Shown here one piece after another: positions 41,554 to 51,347 of a stretch of 64,000 nucleotides of DNA. Positions within the stretch are counted from its first letter, which is position 1, and the number at the start of each line of letters is the position of its first letter. The stretch spans positions 1-64,000 of the forward strand of contig NZ_SMKH01000006.1 in NCBI RefSeq assembly GCF_004348515.1, given 5' to 3'. Under the pieces are notes generated by a model. The model saw only the letters and a list, made by a program, of their open reading frames with translations. It had not been told where the DNA came from and did not search any database. The DNA comes from Actinomadura sp. KC345. GTDB taxonomy: Bacteria > Actinomycetota > Actinomycetes > Streptosporangiales > Streptosporangiaceae. The translations under genes and the position numbers were made by a program.

Positions 41554-42409
41554 GATACGTCTCCTGGATTCGGCGCATAAACTCGTTCGATTCGGTCTGA
41601 CTCAGGACCTCGCCCATCGTCCTGTTGAAATATACCTCTGTCATGAACACATCGTCCCTTGTCATGAACACATCGTCCCTGTTGTCGATCACATAGCCGA
41701 TGTTCCCTGACTCGATGTACACAAGGTCTGGCTCCTTCTCGAAGCTGAGCAGGATCATGTCCCCAGCCAGCGCTTCTGTGGTGATCCGCTCGAACGGCAT
41801 GATCAAGACTTGAACGAAGGGCGACCTCGCCGCATTGATGAGGTGATCGATCTGCCTCGCCATGGTCTGAGGGCCCCCAACCGGCCGCCGGAGCGTGGAC
41901 TCGTCCAAGACGCACGTCATCATGACGGGCTTGTCACGGGAGAAGATCGCTTGTCGTTCCATACGGCTGGCAACTCGCGCGTCCAGGGTCTCCTCAGGTT
42001 CGCTGCGGTCCATGATGCCCCGCGCGTAGTCCTCGATCTGAAGCAGGCCCGGCACGATCTGGGCAGCGAAGCAGCGAACGCCTATGGCTCTGGTTTCTTG
42101 CTCCAGATAGGTCTTGAAGCCCGGCCGCAGGACGCGGCTGCGGCCGGCGCGGCGGATGGCCTGGTGGATGCGGTGGAAGTGGCCGTCGTCCTGGTCCCAG
42201 CCCTCCGTCTTGAAGTAGGTGTCCAGGTCGAGGGCCGTCTGCTCGGAGACCGTCTTGTCGGCCTTCTCGAGCTGGCATATCCACTGAGGGGTGCAGCCGA
42301 GCGCCTTGGCCAGTTCGTTCTGAGACAGCTTCGCGCGTGCGCGCGTGCGGCGTAGTTCCAGGCCGAAGTGGACGCGCAGGGCGTCAGGGTCTTGCTGATC
42401 GCTGGCCCT
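41510..42409 (-). CDS. HTH (XRE-like) regulator with DUF5753 domain; start codon apparently lost
   Basis: The frame is open from 42463 to the stop at 41510. The N-terminal helix-turn-helix is KLSQNELAKALGCTPQWICQ. A linker and DUF5753 (FAAQIVPGLLQIEDYARGIM to the end) follow. These proteins regulate with DUF397 partners, two of which follow. No ATG, GTG or TTG exists in frame before the HTH. An AGGAGG at 42424-42419 sits 9 bases before an AGG codon (42409) where ATG is expected, so the start looks mutated. A 21-base tandem duplication encodes RDDVFMT twice near the C-terminus (41641-41682). The gene may be inactive or may start at CTG. Confidence 0.75.
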   Translation of the reverse strand, partial: RASDQQDPDALRVHFGLELRRTRARAKLSQNELAKALGCTPQWICQLEKADKTVSEQTALDLDTYFKTEGWDQDDGHFHRIHQAIRRAGRSRVLRPGFKTYLEQETRAIGVRCFAAQIVPGLLQIEDYARGIMDRSEPEETLDARVASRMERQAIFSRDKPVMMTCVLDESTLRRPVGGPQTMARQIDHLINAARSPFVQVLIMPFERITTEALAGDMILLSFEKEPDLVYIESGNIGYVIDNRDDVFMTRDDVFMTEVYFNRTMGEVLSQTESNEFMRRIQETYHDPSDHSGYPVAQE

Positions 42410-42562
42410 GTCGGGGGGCCTCCTGCACTCGGTGAACCGGGGGTGGCGACGGTGGACGTGCAGTTAATCCAGATTCGTAGCCGAGAGTAATCGAGAGAAA
42501 GCAGTCTGTCCCGCGAATCGAAGAGGGCCGATCAGATCGGCCACGGCAGGGACAGGAAGCCG

Positions 42563-42759
42563 ATGAAGAACACGAGAACGGCAGCGATCGAACAGGACTT
42601 CCCGGCGTGGATGGTGTGGCTGTCACAGCGGGGCGTGTACTGGGGCGCGGTCCGGCGGGAACCGAAGCCCGGCCTTCCCCCACGGTCATCGCTGACTCCG
42701 AGGACGAATTGCGGGCGGCGCTCGCCGTCCAGCCATGCGGCGGGGACCTGTCCCAGTGA
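42563..42759 (+). pseudogene. Small hypothetical protein gene with a poly-C frameshift
   Basis: The first frame gives MKNTRTAAIEQDFPAWMVWL and GVYWGAVRREPKPGLP. After the C5 run at 42677-42681 the coding pattern moves to another frame: TVIADSEDELRAALAVQ, then stop at 42757. Adding one C restores a 65-residue protein typical of short actinobacterial proteins encoded beside HTH/DUF397 modules. It is divergent from the HTH gene. Confidence 0.6.
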
Positions 42760-42921
42760 ATCCCACCGCGGGGCTGAGGTGCTGGATTCCCGGCCTACAG
42801 GTCTGGTACGGGATCTACACGAAGTCATAGTGGGCGTTCGTGCCGGGCCGCCCTGACCTTCTGTTCGAGGCGCCGTCTCCCGAGGTGCTCGTGCGGAAGC
42901 TCACCCCGTATGCCGGCCGGG

Positions 42922-43574
42922 TCACGGCACGCGGGCCCAGGCGGTTTCGGTGACGATGACGTGATCGAGGAAGCGCAGGCCGACCGTCTCGGCGGCATCG
43001 CGCAGAGTCTCCGTCGCCGGACGTCGGGGGTGCTCGGCTCCAGGCATCCGCTGGGGTGGTTGTGCGCGACACCGAACGCGGTGCCGCCGGCAGCGAGCAC
43101 AGCGCTCAGCACGTCCCTTACCGGGATCAGGCTGCGGTCGGCGGCACCCTCCGTCAACGGGACGACGCGGATCACGCCTCTGTTGCCCCCGCATACGACC
43201 ACGACGACGCGTTCGAACCGCAGTCCGCGTAGGAACGGCGCCGCCACGGCGGCCAGGTCAGCGGAACCACGGATTCTGCGCGGGTCCGGTGCCCCGGTCG
43301 CGCGGCGCGCCAACTCGAACGCCGCCGCGATCCTCGCCGCCCTGGCCGGGCCGACACCGGGCAACCGCTTCAGCGCGTGCGAGTCGGCCAGGGCCAGGGC
43401 GGCCAGTCCACCTCGTTCATCGATCAGGCGGGCCGCGAGTTCGATCGCGTCGCATCCTGGCAGTCCCGCGCCCAGGACGAGCGCGAGCAGTTCACGGTCG
43501 GACAGCGCCCGCGGCCCCTGCCTCAGCAGCCGCTCGCGGGGTCTGTCCGACTCGGGCAAGTCCGTGACCCGCAT
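42922..43574 (-). pseudogene. radC: RadC family protein (JAB/MPN domain), frameshifted
   Basis: The N-terminus MRVTDLPESDRPRERLLRQG, the helix-hairpin-helix HALKRLPGVGPARAARIAAA and the metal motif VAHNHPSGCLEPSTPDVR are read in one frame. The rest, TETLRDAAETVGLRFLDHVI and VTETAWARVP, is in another. One base near 43018 appears to be missing; restoring it gives 217 residues, the normal RadC length. The HxHx(n)D metal site spans the break. RadC-type proteins are common in mobile islands; their function is unsettled. The start is ATG 43574. Confidence 0.75.
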
Positions 43575-43628
43575 CCCCGATACCTCCGCGCCCAGGAGAG
43601 CAGGCGGCACCGACAGAACGCAGCGGTC

Positions 43629-45329
43629 TCAGTCGTCGGTATCGGTGTCCAGGACCTCGACCTTCTCCGCGTGCCTGACCACCTCGGGATCGGACTCCCT
43701 GGCGCGCGAGTTGACGACCGGGGCGCCGCTCACGAGTTCAAGGCCCCAGCCGAGGAGCGTTTCCCCGCGAGCCGCCAAAAAGCTTCGGTAGTCGCCGTTC
43801 ATCGCGGCCTCGAAGGCTCGGGGCGAGACGAGAAGGCTGTCGAGCCTGTCACGTATCTCGTTATCGCCGCTGAAGTCGATCTCGGCCTGGAGGTAGGCGG
43901 CGGGCGCCTGGTCGGCCACGAACTGGTTGCTGATCGCCGTCAGCATGACGATGTTGACCAGCGTGTTGGCCTCCTCGTAGGAGAGCCCCTCACGCATGAG
44001 CCACGCCTTGGGGAAAAAGTGGTGGTACTGCATCTCGTTGGACATGGCGAGCGCACGCCCGACGTCGATGCGCTGTCCCGTGCGCAGGTCTCGCGGATCG
44101 GCCGCGGCCAGCATCAATGCGTACGCCTTCGTCCTGCCGCTATCGCGCCGGTACTGGTGTCCCCACCATCGTTTGACGCCCAGCGGCGCGGTCTCGACAT
44201 CGATGACCCTGGTCTCGCGCTGGGCGAAACGGGTGACGGCGGCGAGGTCGTCCGCCATCTTCCGGGCGTTCCAGCCTTCGTAGTACCCGCTGAGCGCGGT
44301 TTTCCAGAACCAGCCGCGGATCGCGGCGAACTGGTGCGCGTCCGGCTTCGGAAGCCGCCGGAAGATCTCGATCACCACCGCGAGCTGGTTCGGGTAGGGC
44401 AGTGCCTCGGCGGTGGGGGTCCCGATCTCCGTCGTCAGGAAGTCGACGGCCCGCCGGGCGGCCTCCTCGGTCTCGGAGATGGCCGTGGGCAGGGAAGCCG
44501 GCGGGATGGTGGGGAGTCGTTCGATGTCCTTGGTGGCGAAGCCGAGACCGGCGGCCGCGGCGATGGACCGGAGCAGCAGCCTCCGGTCGATCTGGCCGTA
44601 GTGCTTGTCCGCGAGGACCTCGCGAACCCGATCGATCGCGTCCAGCAGGTCGAAGTCGCTCGTCCAGGTGGCCGCCCGGACGAACTCCACGGTGGTGAGC
44701 GGAGTGGCCCGCGTGTTCACCCGCTCGAAGATGCGGCCCACCTCGGTGAATTCGGTCGCTTCGAGGGTCACCACCGCGACCTCGTACTTGGTGAACCGGG
44801 TGAACAGGACCTTCGCTCGCTCTCGTTGTTCCATGGGCAGGTCCATGACCCGCGGGAAGAAGTCCGAAGGCTCGCTCAGAAAGCGCAGAGGCACCTGGTG
44901 GGCCGGTGGGTCATCGAGATCCTCACGGTGCAGGAACCGCTCGTCCCGCAGATCGTAGACGAGGTTCCAGAAGCTGCGAGGGTCACCGTCCGGTTCCGGT
45001 TCCCAGTGCAGCGCGCCGCAGATCGTCGACAGCCGTTGACAACCGTCGAGGAGATAGGTCCTGCCATCGCTCGGCTCGGTTGCGCTGATCTCGAGATCGG
45101 CGATGCTGCGCTCGCTGGCTAGGTCGAGCCGGCTTCGCCACAGCAGGAGGCTTCCGATCGGGTAGTTCCGCGCTATCGAGTCCAGCAGGTCAAGGACCTG
45201 CGTCCGCGACCAGACGAACTCACGCTGGAACTTGGGCAGCAGTATCCGCCCCTCGAGGACGCGCGTCGCCAGTCCAGTGATCTGCTCCGGCAGCGGCCTG
45301 TGCTCTCGTTCCTGGGAGTTCTTCGGCAC
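43629..45329 (-). CDS. DUF262 / GmrSD-like protein with C-terminal HNH-type motif
   Basis: A 566-residue protein. The N-terminal DUF262 (ParB/Srx-like fold) has ILLPKFQREFVWSRTQVLDL, NYPIGSLLLWR and YLLDGCQRLSTICGAL. The usual motif is DGQQR, so one Gln is Cys here. The C-terminal part has MQYHHFFPKAWLMREGLSYE and a following Asn-rich segment (NTLVNIVMLTAISNQFVADQ), like the His/Asn nuclease motif of DUF1524/HNH. This is the layout of GmrSD-type modification-dependent restriction or related phage-defence proteins. Its position beside a type I system fits defence. Confidence 0.8.
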   Translation of the reverse strand: MPKNSQEREHRPLPEQITGLATRVLEGRILLPKFQREFVWSRTQVLDLLDSIARNYPIGSLLLWRSRLDLASERSIADLEISATEPSDGRTYLLDGCQRLSTICGALHWEPEPDGDPRSFWNLVYDLRDERFLHREDLDDPPAHQVPLRFLSEPSDFFPRVMDLPMEQRERAKVLFTRFTKYEVAVVTLEATEFTEVGRIFERVNTRATPLTTVEFVRAATWTSDFDLLDAIDRVREVLADKHYGQIDRRLLLRSIAAAAGLGFATKDIERLPTIPPASLPTAISETEEAARRAVDFLTTEIGTPTAEALPYPNQLAVVIEIFRRLPKPDAHQFAAIRGWFWKTALSGYYEGWNARKMADDLAAVTRFAQRETRVIDVETAPLGVKRWWGHQYRRDSGRTKAYALMLAAADPRDLRTGQRIDVGRALAMSNEMQYHHFFPKAWLMREGLSYEEANTLVNIVMLTAISNQFVADQAPAAYLQAEIDFSGDNEIRDRLDSLLVSPRAFEAAMNGDYRSFLAARGETLLGWGLELVSGAPVVNSRARESDPEVVRHAEKVEVLDTDTDD

Positions 45330-45359
45330 TTGGCTCCCACATCGGTCAACATCTGCTCT

Positions 45360-45640
45360 TTACCTCATCCTGACACGCTCCGCTGTCGGCTTTGCGGCCT
45401 TTCCGAACGCGGCCGATGAAGGACAGCGGGCGTGAGCCACCGCGACCTCCAGCCGTCCCGGGTTCAAGGGCGGAAGGGCCGTTGGAGGCCGCGACGAAAG
45501 AGTCTTGCCATGGTCGAGGGCCAGACTGTGGATCATGTCCCCGAACTGGTGGGTGGCCACGGCACCGGCGCTGACCGGGCCCAGATATGCAGGACGCCGT
45601 CCTCGCCGCCGAGGACGAGGGAGTCGCGGCTCGGAGAAGG
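45360..45640 (-). pseudogene. Possible WD40-repeat gene remnant
   Basis: Within the 378-base gap between DUF262 and the methyltransferase, the minus strand reads DSLVLGGEDGVLHIWARS in one frame. A neighbouring frame reads GPVSAGAVATHQFGDMIHSL and ALDHGKTL. Together these resemble one beta-propeller blade with a frameshift. There is no intact ORF. This is a weak call from pattern only. Confidence 0.3.
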
Positions 45641-45707
45641 GAGACGCGGGCGGGTCGCGGAGACCCGCCCGCGGTGCTTCACCGGGCCCGTGGAAAGGCC
45701 CGGTGGT

Positions 45708-46499
45708 TCAGGCTTCCGGCATCTTCGCCACGGCGATGATGTTCTGCCCGAAGGGCAGGCGCAGGTGGTCGAGGAGCCGGCTCACCGGCACCACCGTCCG
45801 GTCGTAGATGCGGACGGCCCGAGGGTCGCCGACGTCGCTCATCCGGCGGACCACGAACCAGTTGAAGATCGCGCCCAGCGCGTTGATCGGGCGGCAGACC
45901 TCGGTCTCCAGGCCGGCGGCCTCGAGCTTCCCGGTCAGATCCTTGCGCGTGTAGCGGCGCAGCCGCCCGGCCTTCTCCCGGTCGAACCCGCTGTAGAGCG
46001 CCGGGCACCCGGCCTCCCAGATGACGAGGCGTCCACCGGGGCGGATGGCCTCGACGAGCGAGCGGAGTGCGCCCTCCTCGTCCTCGATGAACCCGAGGAC
46101 GTTGACGGCGAGCACCGTGTCGACCTCGGCTCGCACCTTCGCGGGAAGGTTCAGGTAGATGAGCTTCTCGTCCGGAAACGCTCGTTCCAGATGGAGCAGC
46201 CAGTCCGTGCTCCGGTCGCTCAGGACCAGCTCGTCGATCTTCGCGCGCCGGGACGCGAGAAGCAGGCGGCTCAGCTCTCCCGTCTTCGCGCCGACGTCCA
46301 GAACGGACCCCTTCACGTAGCGGGCGAGCCGCGCGACCTGGTACCCGCGGTAACGCCGAGCGTCACCGGTGGACTTCCAGCCCAGGATCCGCTCGGGTTC
46401 ACCGTCGCAGTCGCCGCTGGTGGGCCAGACGGCCTCCCGGCTCTGGCAGTGCATCGCGAGAGACTCTCGGATGCCGCGCCACGCCGATTTATTCGTCAT
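45708..46499 (-). CDS. Class I SAM-dependent methyltransferase
   Basis: A 263-residue protein. YVKGSVLDVGAKTGELSRLL is motif I (about 62-80), DELVLSDRSTDW the acidic strand, and VDTVLAVNVLGFIEDEEGAL the motif IV region. IRPGGRLVIWEAGCPALYSG resembles methyltransferase_11-type enzymes that end near membranes or lipids (ALGAIFNWFVVRR). The substrate is unknown. The ATG at 46499 follows AAAGGAC. The 5' flank is strikingly AT-rich and the gene stands alone behind a terminator, which suggests acquisition. Confidence 0.8.
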   Translation of the reverse strand: MTNKSAWRGIRESLAMHCQSREAVWPTSGDCDGEPERILGWKSTGDARRYRGYQVARLARYVKGSVLDVGAKTGELSRLLLASRRAKIDELVLSDRSTDWLLHLERAFPDEKLIYLNLPAKVRAEVDTVLAVNVLGFIEDEEGALRSLVEAIRPGGRLVIWEAGCPALYSGFDREKAGRLRRYTRKDLTGKLEAAGLETEVCRPINALGAIFNWFVVRRMSDVGDPRAVRIYDRTVVPVSRLLDHLRLPFGQNIIAVAKMPEA

Positions 46500-46580
46500 T
46501 GTCTTGTTTGTCCTTTCAGGTTTTGTTTGATCGCGATGACCGGCGTTCATGCCGGCCGACCGCTCGATGCCCTTGACAGT

Positions 46581-46621
46581 CCAGGCCCGGTCACCCGCCG
46601 CAAGCGGGTGACCGGGCCTGG
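46581..46621 (-). terminator. Perfect 18-bp hairpin terminator
   Basis: CCAGGCCCGGTCACCCGC pairs perfectly with the bases at 46604-46621 around a 5-base loop CGCAA. It lies about 95 bases downstream of the CMD gene on the minus strand and before the methyltransferase start. Confidence 0.7.
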
Positions 46622-46714
46622 ACCGGACGCCGACCGGGCGAAGGCGGCGGCCGCGATCCAACCGGGCGGTGCTCCTGGGAGGTTCGCCGCCCGGCACCGG
46701 GAAGGACGGGCGGG

Positions 46715-47194
46715 TCAGGGCTTGGGGAGGACGCACATGGCGTCGAGGCCCAGGACGTGGTTGAGGCGGCCGAAGGCGAGCCAGGAGCCGATGCACATGC
46801 TGAGTTCGACGATCTCGCGCTGGGTGTAGTGCGCGGTCATGCGCTCCCAGAACTCGTCGTCCAGGTTGTGGTGGTCGACGGCGTAGCGGTCGGCGTATTC
46901 GGCGGCCAGGCGGGTGCGGGTGTCGAAGGCGTCGGTGGTGCGCCAATCGGTGACCGCGTCGGCGAAGCCGTCCTCGACCTTCTCGCCGTCGCGTTCGGTG
47001 CGCCAGTCGAGGCAGAACAGGCATCCGTTGATCTGCGCTATGCGGAGCCGGGCGGCCTCGAACTCGCGGAGGCCCAGGGTGGTGTGCTCGTAGACCGCCA
47101 GGGAGAGGTTCGCGGCGGCGGGGCCGATGCCGGGGACCATCTCGCCCCACGCGTACTGGATCGGGTCCTTGCCGTCGGGGATGTCGAGGTTCAT
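46715..47194 (-). CDS. Carboxymuconolactone decarboxylase (AhpD-like) family protein
   Basis: A 159-residue all-helical protein with the CxxC motif in QINGCLFCLDWRTERD (about 55-58) and downstream EIVELSMCIGSWLAFGRLNH. That is the AhpD-like redox or decarboxylase pattern, with the catalytic His of AhpD not obvious next to the CxxC. It overlaps the upstream reductase stop (ATGA), so the two are one operon. Confidence 0.87.
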   Translation of the reverse strand: MNLDIPDGKDPIQYAWGEMVPGIGPAAANLSLAVYEHTTLGLREFEAARLRIAQINGCLFCLDWRTERDGEKVEDGFADAVTDWRTTDAFDTRTRLAAEYADRYAVDHHNLDDEFWERMTAHYTQREIVELSMCIGSWLAFGRLNHVLGLDAMCVLPKP

Positions 47195-48270
47195 GGGCGG
47201 GTGCCTCCGAGCTTGCCGACTGCGGGGCGCAGGGGGACGTCGAGCGCATCGTAGAGGCCGGGGGCCGCGTCCACGAGCCAGTCGATGGCGCCGACCAGGC
47301 GGCCGACCGCCGTGGCGTTGCCGCCCGCGGCGCGGTTGCCCTCCTGATCGGTGGCCTCGACCGTGACCCCGATGCGCGGGTCGCCCTCGATGACGACGCG
47401 GTGCGCGCCGTCGCCGTCCCGCGGCTTCGGCCAGTCGGGGGCGCACGACGGGTGGATGCGGGTCACGTGCTCGATGACGATGCGCGGCTCGCCTTCGACG
47501 ATGCCCTGCACCTCGAACCGGACCGCGCCCTGGGTGCCCTTCTCGAAGTCGCCCATGGACTGCGTGGTCACGGTGTCGTCCAGGGGGAGGCGGTCCACGG
47601 TCTCGCGGATCTCGTCCAGGTCGACGCCTAGGGCGCGAGCCATCAGGCGGATCTGCCCGCCCCACACCATGGTCGGGACGGTCGCGGCGAGCATGGGCGG
47701 CTCGTAGTCCATCGGCTGCCCCATGCCGACGAGGTACCGGACGGAGTCGGGCTGGTCGTAGGTGGTGTAGTCGAAGATCTCCTGGCAGCGGATCACGTCG
47801 ATGGTGCCGCCGACCCCGCTGATCAGCAGCGGCAGGACGTCGTTGCCCCAGCCGGGGTCGACGCCGGAGACGAACAGGGAGCCGCCGCCCTCGGCGACGG
47901 CGTCCAGGACCGCCTCCCGCATCTCGGGCGGGGCGTTGCTCTGGTCGTAGAGCGCGTACAGGGCGGGCGTGACGACGACGGCGCCCGCGCGGATCGCGCG
48001 GACGATGTCGGCGAGGGCCTCGTCGGGGCGGATGTCGCCGGACGCCGCGTACACGACGGCCTGGGGGCCCGTGGCGAGGACGGCGCCGATGTCGGTGGTC
48101 GCGGTGACGCCGAGGTCGCGGCCGAGCCCGGCGAGGTCGCCCGCGTCCCTTCCGGCCTTGGCGGGATCGTGGACGATCACGCCCGCGAGTTCTAGCGCCG
48201 GATGCGCCTCGACGGCGCGGATCGACAGCCGGCCGACGTTGCCCGTACCCCAGACGATCGCGGAGATCAT
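47191..48270 (-). CDS. DapB-fold NAD(P)-binding reductase/dehydrogenase (mycobacterial type)
   Basis: A 359-residue protein with an N-terminal Rossmann motif IVWGTGNVGRLSIRAVEAHP and VVYAASGDIRPDEALADIVR. A central domain contains SGVDPGWGNDVLPLLISGVG. This matches the dihydrodipicolinate-reductase-like family also typed as 2,4-diaminopentanoate dehydrogenase-like, which in mycolic actinobacteria is frequent beside lipid and steroid genes. It is not the biosynthetic DapB. It is divergent from the cholesterol oxidase with palindromic sites between, and overlaps the CMD gene. Confidence 0.8.
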   Translation of the reverse strand: MISAIVWGTGNVGRLSIRAVEAHPALELAGVIVHDPAKAGRDAGDLAGLGRDLGVTATTDIGAVLATGPQAVVYAASGDIRPDEALADIVRAIRAGAVVVTPALYALYDQSNAPPEMREAVLDAVAEGGGSLFVSGVDPGWGNDVLPLLISGVGGTIDVIRCQEIFDYTTYDQPDSVRYLVGMGQPMDYEPPMLAATVPTMVWGGQIRLMARALGVDLDEIRETVDRLPLDDTVTTQSMGDFEKGTQGAVRFEVQGIVEGEPRIVIEHVTRIHPSCAPDWPKPRDGDGAHRVVIEGDPRIGVTVEATDQEGNRAAGGNATAVGRLVGAIDWLVDAAPGLYDALDVPLRPAVGKLGGTRP

Positions 48271-48302
48271 GCGCGGAATGTAACAGGAGAACCCACGCGA
48301 AG

Positions 48303-48318
48303 CCAAGCAAGTGCTTGG
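48303..48318. promoter_or_regulatory. TetR-type palindrome upstream of the reductase operon
   Basis: CCAAGCA-AG-TGCTTGG, 33 bases before the 48270 start. The shape (AAGCA-N2-TGCTT) is typical of TetR-family operators in lipid-degrading actinobacteria. The cognate regulator is not in this window. Confidence 0.55.
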
Positions 48319-48379
48319 TAGCCGGATGTGGACATGAGTTACTTTCACGTAGCCCCGTGACGCGCCTCACATCTCGATG

Positions 48380-50044
<1,665 letters not shown>

Positions 50045-50141
50045 CCGCTTCTTTGCCGAGGCGTTGACGACGGTCCGGCCACGGGCGCGCGTGGCCGGAC
50101 ACCCGGTGAATGCCCTGCCCCTCCCGGGGAAACGGGTGGGC

Positions 50142-51347
50142 ATGGACATTCCCCGGACTCTCGTGATGACCGGGCACTTCCCGCCGGAGCCGGGCGGCAT
50201 CCAGACGTTCACCTGGGAGCTGGTGCGCAGGCTTCCCGCCGACCGGCTGCTCGTCGTCGCGGCCGCATGGCCCGGCGCCGCCGAGTTCGACGCCGGGCTG
50301 GACTTCCCCGTCGTCCGCCGGCACGGCTACCTGCTCTTCCGCGGGCTGCGCCGGCTCGTCGCCGAGCACCGCGTCCACGCCGGATGGATCCCCGCCGCCG
50401 CGCCGTTCGCCATATACGCCCCGCTGGTGAAGGCGGCCGGGGTGAAACGGCTGATCGCCTCCACGCACGGCCAGGAGTTCGGCTGGTTCCGGGCCGCGCC
50501 CACCCGCGCCGCGCTGCGCGGCGCCGCACGGACCTTCGACGCGCTCACCTACCTCACCGAACCGGGCCGCGCGGAGATCGCCGACGCCCTCGGCGACCGG
50601 ACGCGGCTGGTCCAGCTCGCCGGTGCCGTCGACACGCGCCGGTTCCACCCCGGGCTGGACGGCGCGGCGGTGCGCCGGCGGCACGGGCTCGGGAACGGGC
50701 CGGTGGTCGTCAGCGTCTCCCGCCTCGTCCGCCGCAAGGGCCACGACAGGCTGCTGGACGCCTGGCCGGAGATCGTCCGGCGGCATCCGGACGCGCGGCT
50801 CGTCATCGTCGGCGACGGCCCGATGCGGCGCCGGCTCACCGACCAGGCGGCGCGGGCGGCCCCCGGCACCGTCACGCTGACCGGACCGGTCACCGCCGCC
50901 GACCTGCCGCTCTACTACGCCGCCGCGGACGCGTTCGTCCTGCCGTGCCGCGACAACCGCCGCGGACTCCAGGTCGAGGGCCTCGGGCTGTCGGTGCTGG
51001 AGGCGTCGGCGGCCGGGCTTCCGGTCGTGGTGGGCCGCTCCGGCGGCAGCCCCGAATCCGTGGTCGACGGCGGCACCGGAACCGTGGTCGACGCGGCCGA
51101 CCCCAGCGCGCTCGCGCGCACGCTCAACGGCCTGCTGGACGACCCGCGCGGCGCCCGCCTCATGGGCGAGGCGGGCCGCCGGTGGGTGTGCGACGCCTGG
51201 AGCTGGGACCAGGCGGCGTCCCGGCTCGCCTCCCTCCTCCGCGGCTCCCCCACCGGGGCGGCGACGCCCTCCGGACGGGCGGTCCGCCTGGAGCTGCAGG
51301 ACGCGGCACGGAGGGTGAGCCCCACGTGGGACTCCGGGAGCTGCTGA
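50142..51347 (+). CDS. GT4 family glycosyltransferase, PimB-like
   Basis: A 401-residue GT-B enzyme. The acceptor domain starts TLVMTGHFPPEPGGIQTFTW. The donor domain has VVVSVSRLVRRKGHDRLLDA and LQVEGLGLSVLEASAAGLPV (the E-x7-E sugar-nucleotide motif). The best family match by pattern is the phosphatidyl-myo-inositol mannosyltransferase PimB', which adds the second mannose from GDP-mannose. However, no other pim gene is adjacent. The start chosen is ATG 50142 after GGGTGGG. It overlaps the MFS gene by 22 bases. Confidence 0.8.
   Translation: MDIPRTLVMTGHFPPEPGGIQTFTWELVRRLPADRLLVVAAAWPGAAEFDAGLDFPVVRRHGYLLFRGLRRLVAEHRVHAGWIPAAAPFAIYAPLVKAAGVKRLIASTHGQEFGWFRAAPTRAALRGAARTFDALTYLTEPGRAEIADALGDRTRLVQLAGAVDTRRFHPGLDGAAVRRRHGLGNGPVVVSVSRLVRRKGHDRLLDAWPEIVRRHPDARLVIVGDGPMRRRLTDQAARAAPGTVTLTGPVTAADLPLYYAAADAFVLPCRDNRRGLQVEGLGLSVLEASAAGLPVVVGRSGGSPESVVDGGTGTVVDAADPSALARTLNGLLDDPRGARLMGEAGRRWVCDAWSWDQAASRLASLLRGSPTGAATPSGRAVRLELQDAARRVSPTWDSGSC

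Noticed and set aside
42815-43072. Minus-strand frame continuing the radC reading beyond the break
   Set aside because: After 43018 the correct RadC sequence is in the other frame, so this extension is out-of-frame read-through.
45420-45480. GGGTTCAAGGGCG stretch resembling a tRNA T-arm
   Set aside because: No acceptor, D or anticodon stems can be formed around it.
34297-45640. Search for integrase, transposase or tRNA at the borders of the defence island
   Set aside because: None found by eye on either side; the island is called from gene content, composition and broken genes only.
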